Assembly: GCF_031458135.1 (NCBI RefSeq)
Contig: NZ_JAVDXW010000002.1
Coordinates: 124,001 to 188,000, forward strand
From: Haloactinomyces albus
GTDB lineage: Bacteria > Actinomycetota > Actinomycetes > Mycobacteriales > Pseudonocardiaceae
Length of the DNA stretch: 64,000 nucleotides
Direction of reading: 5' to 3'
The notes under the pieces are model-generated. The model worked only from the letters and a program-made list of their open reading frames with translations, was not told the DNA's origin and did not search any database. Made by a program: the position numbers and the translations under genes. Position 1 is the first letter of the stretch. Each line of letters begins with the position of its first letter. Shown in pieces: positions 1 through 10,161 of the stretch.

Positions 1-1
1 C

Positions 2-145
2 TTACCCGTAGTCGACACGCAGGAGGGCACGCCCGCTCTTACTCACGGTCGGATCGAGCTCGACCGCGTAGTGGAGGTCGGATAACGCTACCGCGCGCGC
101 CGCCGCCTCGTCCTGCGTCAGGTTGTCCGCGTCCGCGCGGTCTTC
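2..145 (-). pseudogene. Aminopeptidase N (M1) N-terminal fragment
   Basis: Read leftwards, this stretch encodes DNLTQDEAAARAVALSDL, then HYAVELDPT, and stops at TAA. That resembles the extreme N-terminus of actinobacterial PepN-type aminopeptidases (family knowledge). The frame has a stop just upstream and no start codon. It ends after about 45 codons of a family that normally has about 850. It is therefore a scrap, not a gene. The match rests on about 25 residues only, so the call is tentative. Confidence 0.35.
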
Positions 146-285
146 TCAGGACACCTCGTTGCTCACCATCATGGCCGAGGCCGCGCGCGATTCGCTCGCG
201 CGGCGCCGACCCGAGGTGGAACAACCGATCTCCAACCACCGGAGAGCGATCGCGGACGAACGGGAGCACCGCCGCGACGAGTGGG

Positions 286-1719
286 TCAGAGGCCGAACAG
301 CCGCCGGATCTCCGGTGCGTGCCGCCGCGAGACGGGCACCAGCTCATGCGAGCGGGGATCGGTGATCAGCACGAGTTCGCCCTTCACGCCGCGCTCCAGC
401 TCGGCGACCCGGCGCAGGTTGGCCACGAAGCGCCGGTGCACCCGCCGGAAGCCGTGCGGGGTCAGCAGCTTCTCGACGTTGTCCAGACCGCGGGTGGCCG
501 CCTGGATGCGGCCCCGGTCGGTGCCCAGCCACACGATGTTGCGATCGGCCTCGGCGTAGCGGATCTCCGAGGGAGCCAGCAGCACCAGCCGCTCGCTGCG
601 GATGCCGATCACCCGCCGCGGCAGCGAAATTGCCGCCGACTGGGCGGTGTTCTCGTAATGCTCGCCCTCCTGCAGCCCGAACGCGCAGAACATGCCCACC
701 ACATGGTTGGCGTCCACGATCGGGCGCAGCGTGACCGGGATCGGGTTCTCGTCCGGGCACACCGCCAACCGGGCGTAGCCGCTCCAGTGCGGCCGCTCCA
801 CCGCCCGGCTGATCGCCCAGCGCACGACCTCGACGAACTCCGGGATATCCGGCTGCCAGCGGTTGGCCGGCTCAATCACGCCGGCGACCACCGGGCTGTC
901 GTTGGTCAGTCGCAGCAGCGAGGCCGCCGCGTGGTTGGCCGCGACGACGTTGCCGCCGCGGTCGATGGCCATGACCGCGGCGCTGTCCTGGGCGGCCTCG
1001 GCGTTGAACTCGGTGAGCACGCTCCTCGACTCGGACAGCGCGCGCCGGTAGATCTCCTGCTCCACGCTCGCGGCCGCCTGCGTCAGCCACTCCGGGACGC
1101 GCTCGGACATCGGCGTGTTCCACCGGGAGATGTTGATCGCGGCGACCGGCAAACCGGTGACCACGTCGCGGATCGAGATGCCCGCGCAGGCCCACTGGTG
1201 GAAGCCCTCGCACCAGTGCTCCGGTCCGGTGACGGTCACCGGGCCCGAGATCTCGAAGGAGGTGCCCATCCCGTTGGTGCCGGTGCACTGCTCCGACCAG
1301 GACGACCAGGGGGCCATGTTGGCCGACTCGGCCCGCTTGCGGGCGCTCGGGTCGCCCCAGGAACCCAGGACCCGGCCGGCTCCGTCGGTCACCGCCACGA
1401 CGCCGCCGTCGAACTCGATCTCGCGGCCAGCCAGCGCGCCCAGGCCGCCGAGCTTCGCGAAGATCACGTCGTTGTCCAACCGGTGGTCGTTGTAACCGGG
1501 AGCGTCGGGCGCGACGTGCAGGGTGGGATCGACTTCGTACTGGTCCCGACAGCGGTACCAGGAGGCGAGGATCTCCGGGCGCACGCCCTGCTCGATGTCC
1601 TCGCCCGTCGCGAAGCTCTCCCACGCGCGCGCGACCTGGCTGGAGGTGGCCGCCAGGGAATCGCCCCCGCTGCTGGGACGGCTCGAGACGATATCCAGAG
1701 ATGGCACTCTCCCGGTCAT
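286..1719 (-). CDS. GAF-LytTR transcriptional regulator
   Basis: 477-residue DNA-binding regulator. Residues about 40-230 resemble the sensory N-terminus of AcoR/MimR-type activators: GVRPEILASWYRCRDQYEVDP, then a GAF-like stretch with CTGTNGMGTSFE and EHWCEGFHQWACAGISIRDV. A PAS-like middle follows. The last 100 residues (from about 375) form a LytTR domain with the typical RRVHRRFVANLRRVAELERG and ELVPVSRRHAPEIRRLFGL. Such proteins lack the AAA+ domain of sigma-54 activators and instead bind paired direct repeats through LytTR. It is paralogous to the regulator at 18394-19791. The effector is unknown. Given the neighbourhood, a C1 compound or its oxidation product is a reasonable inference. 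The start is the ATG at 1719; an AGGAGG-like stretch lies just upstream (cgaggaggtcgcg). Confidence 0.85.
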   Translation of the reverse strand: MTGRVPSLDIVSSRPSSGGDSLAATSSQVARAWESFATGEDIEQGVRPEILASWYRCRDQYEVDPTLHVAPDAPGYNDHRLDNDVIFAKLGGLGALAGREIEFDGGVVAVTDGAGRVLGSWGDPSARKRAESANMAPWSSWSEQCTGTNGMGTSFEISGPVTVTGPEHWCEGFHQWACAGISIRDVVTGLPVAAINISRWNTPMSERVPEWLTQAAASVEQEIYRRALSESRSVLTEFNAEAAQDSAAVMAIDRGGNVVAANHAAASLLRLTNDSPVVAGVIEPANRWQPDIPEFVEVVRWAISRAVERPHWSGYARLAVCPDENPIPVTLRPIVDANHVVGMFCAFGLQEGEHYENTAQSAAISLPRRVIGIRSERLVLLAPSEIRYAEADRNIVWLGTDRGRIQAATRGLDNVEKLLTPHGFRRVHRRFVANLRRVAELERGVKGELVLITDPRSHELVPVSRRHAPEIRRLFGL

Positions 1720-2212
1720 CGCGACCTCCTCGTCGCCCTCGAAGGGCGGTACCCGTGCAGAAGCTTACAGTGACGACCGTCGCAAGATAGCCTTCGGAAT
1801 GCGCCGCTTCAAGGCATAGAAGCTTCGCCCGGCCGATCCGCTGCACCGGCCGGGACGTGAACGATCTCCTTCTTATTGCGAAAAGCATGTTCTCGATCCC
1901 GATGTTGAACAGCAGGATGCCGCGCGTTTTTTACCACGCCAACGGATCGCCAACGAGCGGGAGCCGATCACGGACGAACGGTCGCTTTTGGCCGATGAGC
2001 GGGAAAAACGGCTTCGCGCAGAGCTTCGCAGGAGCGACGAACGGAGTCGTCGCCAAAACCGGCCGAAATTCCGAATATCAACCGATTACCGCCCGGCTCG
2101 CCGCGGATTTTCAAGGGTTTTCCACTCGGGGCGGGGAAACCTGAGCGGACCCGCTGTCCAGCCGTCTCCAGGAGCTTCCGTGCGTTGTGCTTGCCCTCCC
2201 GGCCCTCTTCCA
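1720..2212. other. Intergenic stretch, no gene recognised
   Basis: About 490 bases between the regulator start and the gene fragments that follow. Short frames are open on both strands, but none has a recognisable domain or a convincing ribosome binding site. The promoter of the leftward regulator gene must lie in the first 150 bases. I see no clear repeat or LytTR-type site here. Confidence 0.4.
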
Positions 2213-2260
2213 CAGGCCGTGGTCTTCGATGTCGACGGGACCCTCGTCGACAGCAAGCGG
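2213..2260 (+). pseudogene. HAD-family hydrolase N-terminal scrap
   Basis: Encodes QAVVFDVDGTLVDSKRHGQ, the motif I DxDGTLVDS signature found at the N-terminus of haloacid-dehalogenase phosphatases (beta-phosphoglucomutase/Gph type). Homology ends after about 16 residues and runs straight into a LysR fragment in another frame. It is only the beginning of a lost gene. Confidence 0.5.
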
Positions 2261-2277
2261 CACGGCCAACTGACGCT

Positions 2278-2514
2278 GGCTCGAACACCGCCATCCTGGA
2301 GTCGGTGGCCGCCGGGCTCGGCGTCACGCTGGTCTCCCGGGACGCGGTGGCACGCCAGCCGGCCGACGGCAGGATGGTCGAGGTGCCGGGGGCGGGCGCT
2401 CCGCTGCACCGGGACTGGCATCTTGTCACCAATCCTGGGCATCTTCCCGCCACGGCCTCGATGCTGGCCGCGCACGTCGTCGAGACCGGATGGTTCCGCC
2501 CAGCCGTCCGTTGA
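2278..2514 (+). pseudogene. LysR-family regulator C-terminal fragment
   Basis: The 79 codons start at GSNTAILESVAAGLGVTLVSRD and continue with HRDWHLVTNPGHLPATASML before a stop. This is the end of a LysR substrate-binding domain: the turn with GLGVTLVSR and the closing strand with WHLV are typical (family knowledge). No HTH portion exists upstream; the frame abuts a HAD fragment. It is a decayed 3' end. Confidence 0.6.
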
Positions 2515-2527
2515 TACGGCTACACGG

Positions 2528-2557
2528 ACCGCTCGTTACATCATCACTACCGCTCGT
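2528..2557 (+). promoter_or_regulatory. LytTR-type direct-repeat site (orphan)
   Basis: Two identical 9-mers, ACCGCTCGT, start at 2528 and 2549, so they are separated by exactly 12 bp (21 bp start to start). The spacing and the A-C-C-G-x-T-C-G-T pattern match the sites upstream of fba, hxlB and hxlA. No TTGACT box follows at the expected 10 bp, although TTGGAG lies at 2564. The next gene downstream is the chimeric pseudogene at 2701. Confidence 0.55.
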
Positions 2558-2700
2558 TCGATATTGGAGCACGATCGTCCCGGCGAACTGGCACTCGCCT
2601 CGTCCGGCGGCTTAGCTTGTAATTTCGCGGTGGATGAAGCTCCAGCGCGGAATCCGGACGGTTACCGGTCGGCTTGGTGACAGACCAAAGGTGGTCTTGT

Positions 2701-4266
2701 ATGGCAGATAGGCACCGGCTCGATTCGGTTCCTCGCAGTCCGGGGAAGGTGACGGTGTACGGGGCGTGGGAGCGCTTCGTGCGGGGTGAGGACGACGTCC
2801 GGGGTGTGCGGCCCGAGGTGGCGCTGTCTTGGCAGCGGTGCCGTGACCGGTACCGCGTCGACCCGTACCTGGCCGAGGCCCCGGTGGCCATTGCGGATGT
2901 GGACCACACGCTCGAGCATGACGTGGTCTTCGCCGAGCTCGGTTTCCGCGCGGCCTCGGTGGTCCAGGAGGTGACCGATCTCGGTGGCGTCGTGACCGTC
3001 ACCGACGCCACCGGGCGGGTGCTGGCCGAGTGGGGCAACAAGGCCACGCGCAACTACGCGGCCAAGGCCAATCTGGCGCCGTGGTTCTCCTGGGCTGAGG
3101 GTTCCACCGGGACCAACGGCATGGGCACTGCGCTGGAGTCGCAATCGCCGGTGGTGATCCGGGGTGCGCTGGGACCCAAGGCTGCCGGAGCTGATCCGGA
3201 CAGCCAAGTACGCGGCCACATTGATTGCTGGGATCTGGAGACCGGTGAGCAGCGCTGGCGCTGCTACACCATCCCGAGGCCGGGCGAGCCGGGCTCCGAG
3301 ACCTGGCCGTCCGACGGCGAGGCCTGGACCCGCGGCGGTGCGAATCACTGGGTCACCGGTACCTATGACCCGGAGACCAACCTGTACTACGCGGGCACCG
3401 GGAACCCGGCGCCCGACTTCGACGGTGCGGTCCGCGAGGGCGACAACCTCTACTCCGACAGCGTCGTCGCAGTCGACGTCGACACCGGTGAGATCCAGTG
3501 GCACTACCAATTCACCCCGCACGACCTCTGGGACTACGACTCCACCATGGAGATGACCCTGTTCGAGCGGGACGGGAAGAAGCTGCTCGGCCACTTCGAC
3601 AAGAACGGCTACTTCTTCGTGCTGGACCGCACCAACGGTGAGCTGCAGCACGTCACACCGTACGTCGACCGGATCGACTGGGGCACCATCACCCGCGACG
3701 GCAAGGTGACCCCGCGGAAGTACCCGGACAAGGAGGGCGAGCCCGTCCACTTCTACCCGGGTCCGGCCGGTGCCAAGGAATGGACCCACGCCGCGTTCAG
3801 CCCGCGCACCGAGATGTTCTACGTGCCGGTCGCCGACGTGGGCGCCACCGCCACCCGCCGTCGTCGCGAGTTCAAGGAGGGCATGCCCTACTGGGGCGCC
3901 GCCGTCCAGGTGGACATCGACAACATGGCGGGTTCGGTCAGCGCCTTCGACACCTACGGCGTCGAGAGGTGGCGTTGGCGCAACTCCCACCCGATGGCCG
4001 CCTCGGTGCTGGCTACCGCGGGTGACCTGGTCTTCGCAGGCACCCCGACGGGCGAGTTCCTCGCGCTGGACGCTCGCACCGGCGAGGAACTGTGGAAGTT
4101 CCAGTGCGGCAGCGGGCACCACGGCAGCGCGATGACCTACATGGTCGACGGCAAGCAGTACGTGGCCGTGCCGGTCGGCTGGGGTGGCTGGCTCGAGGGG
4201 ATCATCCCCGGCATGCTCGGCGCGGGCCACGGCAGCGCGCTGATCGTGTTCGCCCTGCCGGACTGA
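2701..4266 (+). pseudogene. Chimera: regulator N-terminus fused to quinoprotein dehydrogenase C-terminus
   Basis: An open frame of 521 codons made of three copied pieces. 2670-3168 copies the 5' end and leader of the GAF-LytTR gene (inverted copy of 19324-19822). 3164-3218 copies an inner piece of that gene (around 18924-18978) in a shifted frame, with three base differences. 3208-4271 copies the dehydrogenase 3' part (13187-14250) with no amino-acid difference. The junctions share 5 bp (gtgcg) and 11 bp (gtacgcggcca). The product would have about 155 regulator residues, 14 unrelated residues and dehydrogenase residues 210-561. It lacks the LytTR domain, metal ligand Glu207 and the CC pair of the enzyme, so neither activity is expected. 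The frame is open by chance at both joints. Read as rearrangement debris, or possibly an assembly chimera. Confidence 0.75.
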
Positions 4267-4372
4267 TCGACCGGCGATCGCGAGGTACATGACCGGGCGC
4301 CGCGCCGCAGCACGTTCCCGCCGCAACGCGTTCCCACTGCGGCGCGGCGCCCGGTGCGCGCGTGGAGCCGGC

Positions 4373-7006
4373 TCAGCGCGGGTGGCGCAGCTTGGCCAGG
4401 TCGATCCACACCACCGCGAGGACCGGCACCAGCACCGCCACGAGCCACTGACCGGCGGTCAAGGCGGTGAGGTTCAGTGCGTCGCGCACCGCGGGCACGG
4501 CCATGATCAGCGTCAGTGAGGCGGCGGTGACCAGGGTCCAGGGCGGCAGGAAGCCGTTGGAACGCATCCCCAGCCGCACCAGCGGGGTCCGCTCCGAACG
4601 CATCACCCAGGCCAGCGCCAGATAGCCGACCATCCAGCCGGTGAACGCGAGCGTCTGCGCGGTGGCGATCGGCGCGCCGCTCCAGACCGCCCCGAGGTAG
4701 ATCGAGGTGACCGCGACGAACAGCGTGGCACCGCAGGTGAAGATCGCGATGATCAGCGGTCGGTCCAGGAAGGGGCGCCGCAGGTCGCGCGGCGAACGTC
4801 GCATGGCGTCGCTCTCGGCGGGTTCGGCGGCGAAGGTGGCGCTGCCCGCGATGTCCATGAACATCTCCAGCACCACGATCTGGATCGGGGTGAACGGCAC
4901 TGGCAGCCCCAGCGCGACGCCGCCCACCGCGGTGGCGAGGAGCCCGACTTTGCAGGACAGGTAATAACGCACGCCCTTGCGCAGGTTGTCGAACAGCTGC
5001 CTGCCCTCGCGCACCGCGCGGGTGATGGTGGCGAAGTCGTCGTCAGCCAGCACCAGGTTGGCGGCCTCGCGGGCGACGTCCGTGCCGCTGGCGCCCATAG
5101 CGATGCCCACGTCGGCCTGGGCAAGGGCCGGGGTGTCGTTGACGCCGTCGCCGGTGACCGCGACGATCTCGCGGCGCGCGTGCAGCGCGCGCACCAGCCG
5201 GAGCTTGTGCTCCGGGGTGGTACGCGCGAACAGCGAGGTCGCCGAGGCGGCTTCGGCCAGCGCGTCGTCGTCGAGCTCATCGATCTGCGGTCCGGTGAGC
5301 AGCGAGCCGGTGCGCTCGAGGCCGATCTCCGCGGCGATGGCCCTGGCGGTGTTGGGGTGATCGCCGGTGATCATGACGACCCGGATCCCGGCCTGCCGCA
5401 GGTCGCGCACCGCGTCGGCGACCTCGGGGCGCGCCGGATCGGTCAGCCCGGCGAACCCGGCCAGGACCAGGTCGGTTTCGGCCTCGTCGCGGCCGAGCCT
5501 GCCACCGGGGAGTTCGCGGGTGGCCACCGCGATCACCCGTATCCCCTGCGCGGCCATTCGATCGGCCTGATCGCGCAGGTGGTGCCGGTCGTCCTCGCTG
5601 ATCACCTCGGCGCGCCCCCCGACCAGTCGGCTCGAACACCGGCCGAGCATGGCTTCGGGAGCTCCCTTGGCGATCAGCAGCGGCCGGTCGTCACCGCGGT
5701 GCACCGCGGATATGATCTTGCGGCGGGCGTCGAAGGGGTACTCGGCCAGCAGCTCGCCGGAGAAGCCACCGAGCTGGCCGGGCAGCAGGCCGTGGCGGTG
5801 GGCGGCCTCCAGCAGCGCGACGTCGGTCGGGTCGCCGAGGACGTGCGCGGTGTCGTCCTGGTGCACCACCGTCGCGTCCGTGCAGCCTGCGGCGAGCGCG
5901 AGCAGCCCCCGCTGCGCGGCGTCGGGATCGCCGTCCAGCGCTTCGGACTCGCCGGTGACCAGGTGCGACAGACTCATCCGGTTCTCGGTGACGGTGCCGG
6001 TCTTGTCGGTTGCCACAACGGTGATGGTGCCGAGTGCTTCGGCGGCCCGGAGCCGCTTGATCACCACGTTGCGGCGGGACAGCCGGTAGGCGCCCAGCCC
6101 GAGGACCATGCTGATGATGATCGGGAGCTCTTCGGGGATGGTGGCGAAGGCCAGGGTGAGTCCGGTCAGGATCATCTCCCGCCAGGGCTGCCCGCCGAGC
6201 AGCCCGAGCAGCGGCACGAGCACGCTGAAACCCAACGCCAGCCAGGCCAGCCACCGGGCGAGGTCGCGCATGGTCTGCTGCAGCGCGGTGCGCGGCGGCT
6301 TCGCCTCGACGACCAGCCCGGTGATCCGCCCGAGCTCGGTGTCCATGGCGGTGCTCAGAACGACTGCGCGGGCGCGACCGGCGGCCACGGTCGTCCCGGC
6401 GAAGACCAGGTTGGAACGCTGCCCGAGCGGCGTGTCGGCAGTGAGCACGGCATCGGCGTCCTTGTCCGCGGGCATCGACTCCCCGGTGAGCACCGATTCG
6501 TCGACCCGCAGCCCGGCGGATTCGATCAGCCGGGCGTCGGCGGCCAGCCGCTCCCCCACGCGCAGCACGAGCACGTCACCGGGCACCAGGTTCTCGGTGG
6601 GCACCTCGCGCACCGCGCCCCCGCGTAGCGCGGGCGCGGTGCGCGAGGACAGCCTGCTCAGCGAGGCAATGGCGGCCTTGGCTCGGTACTCGGTGAACAC
6701 CTCCACCAGTACGACCGCGGCGATGACCACCACGATCGCCACGGTGTCCTCGAGTGCTCCCCACACGCCGTAGAGCACGGCCACCGCGAGCAGCAGCAGG
6801 ATCATCGGCTCGGTGCTCTCCTCGCGCAGCACCCGCCAGAAGGTTACCCGCCGCGGCCGGACCAGCCGGTTCGGACCGAAGCGCGCCAGCCGGCCCGCGG
6901 CCTCTTGTTCACCGAGGCCGTGAGCAGGATCGACCTCGAGCTGTTCGAGGACGTCTTCGGGGGAAGCCGCGTGCCCGTGCTCGACGACGGGTGACGGCGC
7001 GCTCAC
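4373..7006 (-). CDS. Cation-transporting P-type ATPase (P2-like)
   Basis: 877-residue integral membrane pump. In order: an N-terminal cation-ATPase segment (residues about 17-60), a first transmembrane pair (about 67-105), the actuator domain with TGES (174-177), a second transmembrane pair containing PEELPII (291-297), the phosphorylation site DKTGT (Asp334), an N-domain with KGAPEAML, the hinge TGDGVNDTPALAQADVGIAMG, and a C-terminal bundle of about six helices. The length and the PEEL variant in place of PEGL fit P2-type pumps of the Ca2+/Mn2+ kind; the ion cannot be fixed from sequence. It uses ATP to move cations across the cytoplasmic membrane. It stands alone between the chimeric pseudogene and an IS3 remnant, with no accessory gene. 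Confidence 0.88.
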   Translation of the reverse strand: MSAPSPVVEHGHAASPEDVLEQLEVDPAHGLGEQEAAGRLARFGPNRLVRPRRVTFWRVLREESTEPMILLLLAVAVLYGVWGALEDTVAIVVVIAAVVLVEVFTEYRAKAAIASLSRLSSRTAPALRGGAVREVPTENLVPGDVLVLRVGERLAADARLIESAGLRVDESVLTGESMPADKDADAVLTADTPLGQRSNLVFAGTTVAAGRARAVVLSTAMDTELGRITGLVVEAKPPRTALQQTMRDLARWLAWLALGFSVLVPLLGLLGGQPWREMILTGLTLAFATIPEELPIIISMVLGLGAYRLSRRNVVIKRLRAAEALGTITVVATDKTGTVTENRMSLSHLVTGESEALDGDPDAAQRGLLALAAGCTDATVVHQDDTAHVLGDPTDVALLEAAHRHGLLPGQLGGFSGELLAEYPFDARRKIISAVHRGDDRPLLIAKGAPEAMLGRCSSRLVGGRAEVISEDDRHHLRDQADRMAAQGIRVIAVATRELPGGRLGRDEAETDLVLAGFAGLTDPARPEVADAVRDLRQAGIRVVMITGDHPNTARAIAAEIGLERTGSLLTGPQIDELDDDALAEAASATSLFARTTPEHKLRLVRALHARREIVAVTGDGVNDTPALAQADVGIAMGASGTDVAREAANLVLADDDFATITRAVREGRQLFDNLRKGVRYYLSCKVGLLATAVGGVALGLPVPFTPIQIVVLEMFMDIAGSATFAAEPAESDAMRRSPRDLRRPFLDRPLIIAIFTCGATLFVAVTSIYLGAVWSGAPIATAQTLAFTGWMVGYLALAWVMRSERTPLVRLGMRSNGFLPPWTLVTAASLTLIMAVPAVRDALNLTALTAGQWLVAVLVPVLAVVWIDLAKLRHPR

Positions 7007-7330
7007 CAGCGCGCCTCGTTCAGCTGAGACATGCAGGCAAGTGTTACATCGCCGCGCCGCCTAGTCTCCACCAGACAGATCCGTCTTCTTCGCCGACTGC
7101 GCATCAGAGGCGATGCGGACAGCGGAGAATCAAGCTCCGTTTGCACGCGCAACAGCAGCGCCCTGTTCCGGTATCAGCACCGGCACCTGCACGCCCACCT
7201 CGCCGAGCACGCGCCGGGGCAGCACGACGCTGCCCGTACCGTCCCACGTCGGCGCAGCGCGCTGCGAAGCGCGCGGCCGTCCGGCGGACGCCACGGTGCG
7301 CCCCGGTAGGTGCGGGCGCGCCCCAGTCGA
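7007..7330. other. Intergenic stretch, no gene recognised
   Basis: About 320 bases between the ATPase start and an IS3 transposase remnant. It should contain the ATPase promoter. Short open frames on both strands show no recognisable protein. Confidence 0.35.
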
Positions 7331-7545
7331 TGTCACGCAAGGCCAACTGCCACGACAACGCCGTCATCGGAAGCTTCTTCGGCCACCTCAAAGAGGAGAT
7401 GTTCCACCACACCCGTTACCCCAGCGTCGAGGCGTTCACGACCGCGCCGGCCGACTACATCACCTGGTTCAGCACCAGCCGGGCTCACACACACTGCCAG
7501 AGCCCAAGCCCGGTACAATACCCCACCCAGACCCTCGCCGCCTAG
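7331..7545 (+). pseudogene. IS3-family transposase (OrfB) C-terminal remnant
   Basis: Encodes MSRKANCHDNAVIGSFFGHL followed by KEEMFHHTRYPSVEAF and SPVQYPTQTLAA. This is the last part of an IS3/IS150-type integrase, including the DNAxxESFFGxLKxE block that carries the catalytic Glu region; here the usual E before SFF is G. The upstream catalytic core is missing and no terminal repeats are visible, so the element is dead. Confidence 0.8.
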
Positions 7546-7621
7546 ATTCTCAATTACCGAGTCCCAACCCCGGGACCCACTTCAGAGAGCGCGCAGGGAC
7601 ATTTCGCGCAAAAAGACCGGC

Positions 7622-8824
7622 TCACTCCCCCGGACTGGTCTGGATCAGAGCGTGGGAGCCCTTGGTCCGCCACGGCTCCCCCTCGGCGTCGAGGGCGGCG
7701 ACGGTGTCGGGATCCAGGCCGACGACGGCCTCGGACTTCAGGACGCGCAGCGTTGCCAGCGCACCCGGGAAGTGCGACACCGAGTCGGTGAACGGCCGAC
7801 TCGCCGGCCAGTGACGGTCCCCGACGAGCCTGCGGTAGTTGAGATCGCCCTTGAAGATCGTGACCGCCGCCGAGGTGAAGTCGGCGCGCAGGTCCTCCGG
7901 CATCTCCGCGAAATCCAGTGGTGCGCAGAAGAACGGGTGTGCGCGCACCTCGATCCTGCCTTCGCGCAGGTAGTCTTGGACGCGGCGTCCGACTTCGCCG
8001 GCCTCTCCCGGCAGGCCGCTGAGGTGGTGCAGCACTTCGAGCACGTCCTTCGGGGTGGCGTCGGAGACGTAGTACGGATGCGGCTTGACGTGCAGCACGA
8101 CTTGCTCGGCGCGCCCGGTCGCGAGCAGCCGATCGACGAGCACCAGGTCCGCGGAGAGCTCACCGGCCGCGTTGTCGGCGACGAGGTGGACCGGGCCGGG
8201 TTCGCCGAACAGCGACCAGAACTCCTCGCTGGACCCACTGATCGGCCCCGCGCCCTCGGTGCCGGCACCGGCCGACAGCTGGAACGCCAGATCGGCCTGG
8301 TTGCCCCACACCGCGGCCCGGACCACAGCGGCATCCCGGTCCGCGGAGCTCAGCCCGGCGAGCTCGTCGAGGGCCTTCAGGGTCTCGACGGTGGCAGCGT
8401 TGGTCAGCTCCGCGCGCTTCATCGGCGCGAACGGGTCGACGCCCCGCCACGGTCCCGGCGCGAAGAACCCGGTCGCGGCGAGCAGCTTGCGGAAGAAGTA
8501 GCTCTCCGCCCACAGGAACGAGGATTCGGCCCACGGTCTGCCGATCCGCTCGGCCGTCCAGGCCGACCAGACGTCGTGGTCCAGCGCGTCGTCCTCGAGC
8601 GGCTTGACAACGCCTGCGGTCGTCTCGTGCAGCAGCGCGGTCAGCGCGTCCCGCACGTCGGGCCCGAAGGGGTGCGCGGCGCACAGCTGCGCGATCATCG
8701 CCGGGTGACGTTCGTGGAATACCCGCCACGCGAACGATCCCGGCTCCTCGATTGTGATCAGCGGAGCGTCCACCACGTTTCCATCCCTTCCTGGAACTCG
8801 CACTGCGGTTTCATGTTGGCCCAT
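7622..8824 (-). CDS. DUF89 / ARMT1-like damage-control phosphatase
   Basis: 400-residue protein with the DUF89 metal-dependent phosphatase fold. The segment [20 protein letters not shown] is the family's DN-x-G-E active-site region, followed by the conserved [13 protein letters not shown] and the late [14 protein letters not shown] motif. Characterised family members dephosphorylate sugar phosphates or phosphometabolites that arise as side products (established for ARMT1/DUF89). It is the last gene of an operon that starts with fructose-bisphosphate aldolase. Its start overlaps the dipeptidase stop by 14 bases, so translation is probably coupled. In a cell with a high flux of phosphosugars, a clean-up role is a plausible inference, but the substrate is unknown. 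Confidence 0.75.
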   Translation of the reverse strand: MGQHETAVRVPGRDGNVVDAPLITIEEPGSFAWRVFHERHPAMIAQLCAAHPFGPDVRDALTALLHETTAGVVKPLEDDALDHDVWSAWTAERIGRPWAESSFLWAESYFFRKLLAATGFFAPGPWRGVDPFAPMKRAELTNAATVETLKALDELAGLSSADRDAAVVRAAVWGNQADLAFQLSAGAGTEGAGPISGSSEEFWSLFGEPGPVHLVADNAAGELSADLVLVDRLLATGRAEQVVLHVKPHPYYVSDATPKDVLEVLHHLSGLPGEAGEVGRRVQDYLREGRIEVRAHPFFCAPLDFAEMPEDLRADFTSAAVTIFKGDLNYRRLVGDRHWPASRPFTDSVSHFPGALATLRVLKSEAVVGLDPDTVAALDAEGEPWRTKGSHALIQTSPGE

Positions 8825-10067
8825 CCCCGACCGCCTGCGACGACCCGCTGGGACTGCGGGCACAGCCGGGCGTGCCGTCGAGCTCGGCGATGGTGGCGAG
8901 GGACGGCTGCTCGATGCGGCTGAGCTCAGCGGCCACACCCTCGGCGTCCCGCACCACGCGCACGGCGTTCGACCAGGTCAGCTTCGCCAGGTCGGACTCC
9001 GACCAGCCCCGGTCGAGGAGCTCGGCGATCAGGCGCGGATAGCCGGAGACGTCGTCGAGCCCCTCGGTCGTGGAGGAAACCCCGTCGAAGTCGCCGCCGA
9101 GGCCGATGTGGTCGGCACCTGCGAGCTCGCGCATGTGGTCCAGGTGGTCGGCGACGGTGGCCACCGTGGCACGCGGAGGCGGGTGGGCGGCCACGAACTC
9201 CTCCCACGCGGCCTTGGCCTCCGGCGTGGTGTCGCGGTGGTGCAGTCCGCGCTCGCTCATGTGCTCGCGCGCCGCCCGGTTCCACTCCCCCAGCTCGGAG
9301 AACACGAAATCGGGCACGAAGGTCGCCATCGCCACGCCTCCGTTGGCCGGCAGCGCGGCGAGCACGTCGTCGGGAATGTTGCGCGGGTGGTCGCACACGC
9401 CCCTGGCCGAGGAGTGCGAGAACAGCACCGGCGACCGGCTCACGCGCAACGCGTCGCGCATCGTGTCCGCAGAAGTGTGCGAGAGGTCGACCAGCATCCC
9501 GAGGCGGTTCATCTCCCGGACCACCTCCTCGCCGAAGGGCGTCAACCCACCTGCGGCGGGCTGGTCCGTGGCCGAGTCGGCCCACGGGACGTTGTCGTTG
9601 TGCGTCAGGGTCAGGTAGCGCACGCCCAGCCGGTGCAAGGCGCGCAGCGTCGCCAGCGAGCACGCGATGGAGTGGCCTCCCTCTGCCCCCATCAGCGAGG
9701 CGATCGCACCATCCGCCCGCGCGGCCTCCACCTCCTCCGCCGTGTGCGCGGCTCGCAGGTCCTTCGGGTAGCGGGCCAGGAGGGAACGCACGCAGTCGAT
9801 CTGCTCCAGCGTCGCGCTGACCGCGCTGTCCCCTCCCAGCGACGGGCGCACGTAGACCGACCAGAACTGCGCGCCGACGCCTCCGGCCCGCAGCCGGTCA
9901 AGGTCGGTGTGCAGGTTTCCGGACTGGTCTGTGGCGATGTCGCGGCGGTCGAGGTCGTAGCCGACCTGCTCGCGCAGCGCCCACGGCAGGTCGTTGTGGC
10001 CGTCCGCGACCGGGTACCGCTCCAGCAGGGCGCGAGCGTGGCTCAGCGCCGCGTCGTCTGTGCTCAT
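8811..10067 (-). CDS. Membrane-dipeptidase-like zinc peptidase (M19)
   Basis: 418-residue amidohydrolase-fold peptidase. The zinc-binding start [10 protein letters not shown] is at residues about 20-30. The bridging glutamate lies in LMGAEGGHS, further ligands in VDLSHTS and LFSHSSARG, and the closing aspartate in [10 protein letters not shown]. These are the hallmarks of renal-dipeptidase family M19. No signal peptide is visible, so the enzyme is probably cytoplasmic. It lies between fba and the DUF89 gene on one transcript (95-bp gap to fba, overlap with DUF89). The ATG at 10067 was chosen because the much longer upstream frame lies inside fba. Its role in a C1-metabolism operon is not obvious; processing of small peptides or D-amino-acid dipeptides is the family default. 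Confidence 0.82.
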   Translation of the reverse strand: MSTDDAALSHARALLERYPVADGHNDLPWALREQVGYDLDRRDIATDQSGNLHTDLDRLRAGGVGAQFWSVYVRPSLGGDSAVSATLEQIDCVRSLLARYPKDLRAAHTAEEVEAARADGAIASLMGAEGGHSIACSLATLRALHRLGVRYLTLTHNDNVPWADSATDQPAAGGLTPFGEEVVREMNRLGMLVDLSHTSADTMRDALRVSRSPVLFSHSSARGVCDHPRNIPDDVLAALPANGGVAMATFVPDFVFSELGEWNRAAREHMSERGLHHRDTTPEAKAAWEEFVAAHPPPRATVATVADHLDHMRELAGADHIGLGGDFDGVSSTTEGLDDVSGYPRLIAELLDRGWSESDLAKLTWSNAVRVVRDAEGVAAELSRIEQPSLATIAELDGTPGCARSPSGSSQAVGDGPT

Positions 10068-10161
10068 TCCGCGACCTCTCCCATGCGTGGTGACCTCCGG
10101 GACGCTCGACCGACCGGACCGGCGTCGCCGGTCCGGTCGGTGCTCGTCATGCGGCCCGCGC

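Noticed and set aside
2701-4266. Novel regulator-dehydrogenase fusion enzyme
   Set aside because: The frame is open, but the middle piece is read out of its native frame, and the dehydrogenase part lacks Glu207 and the Cys pair. Copying debris explains it better.
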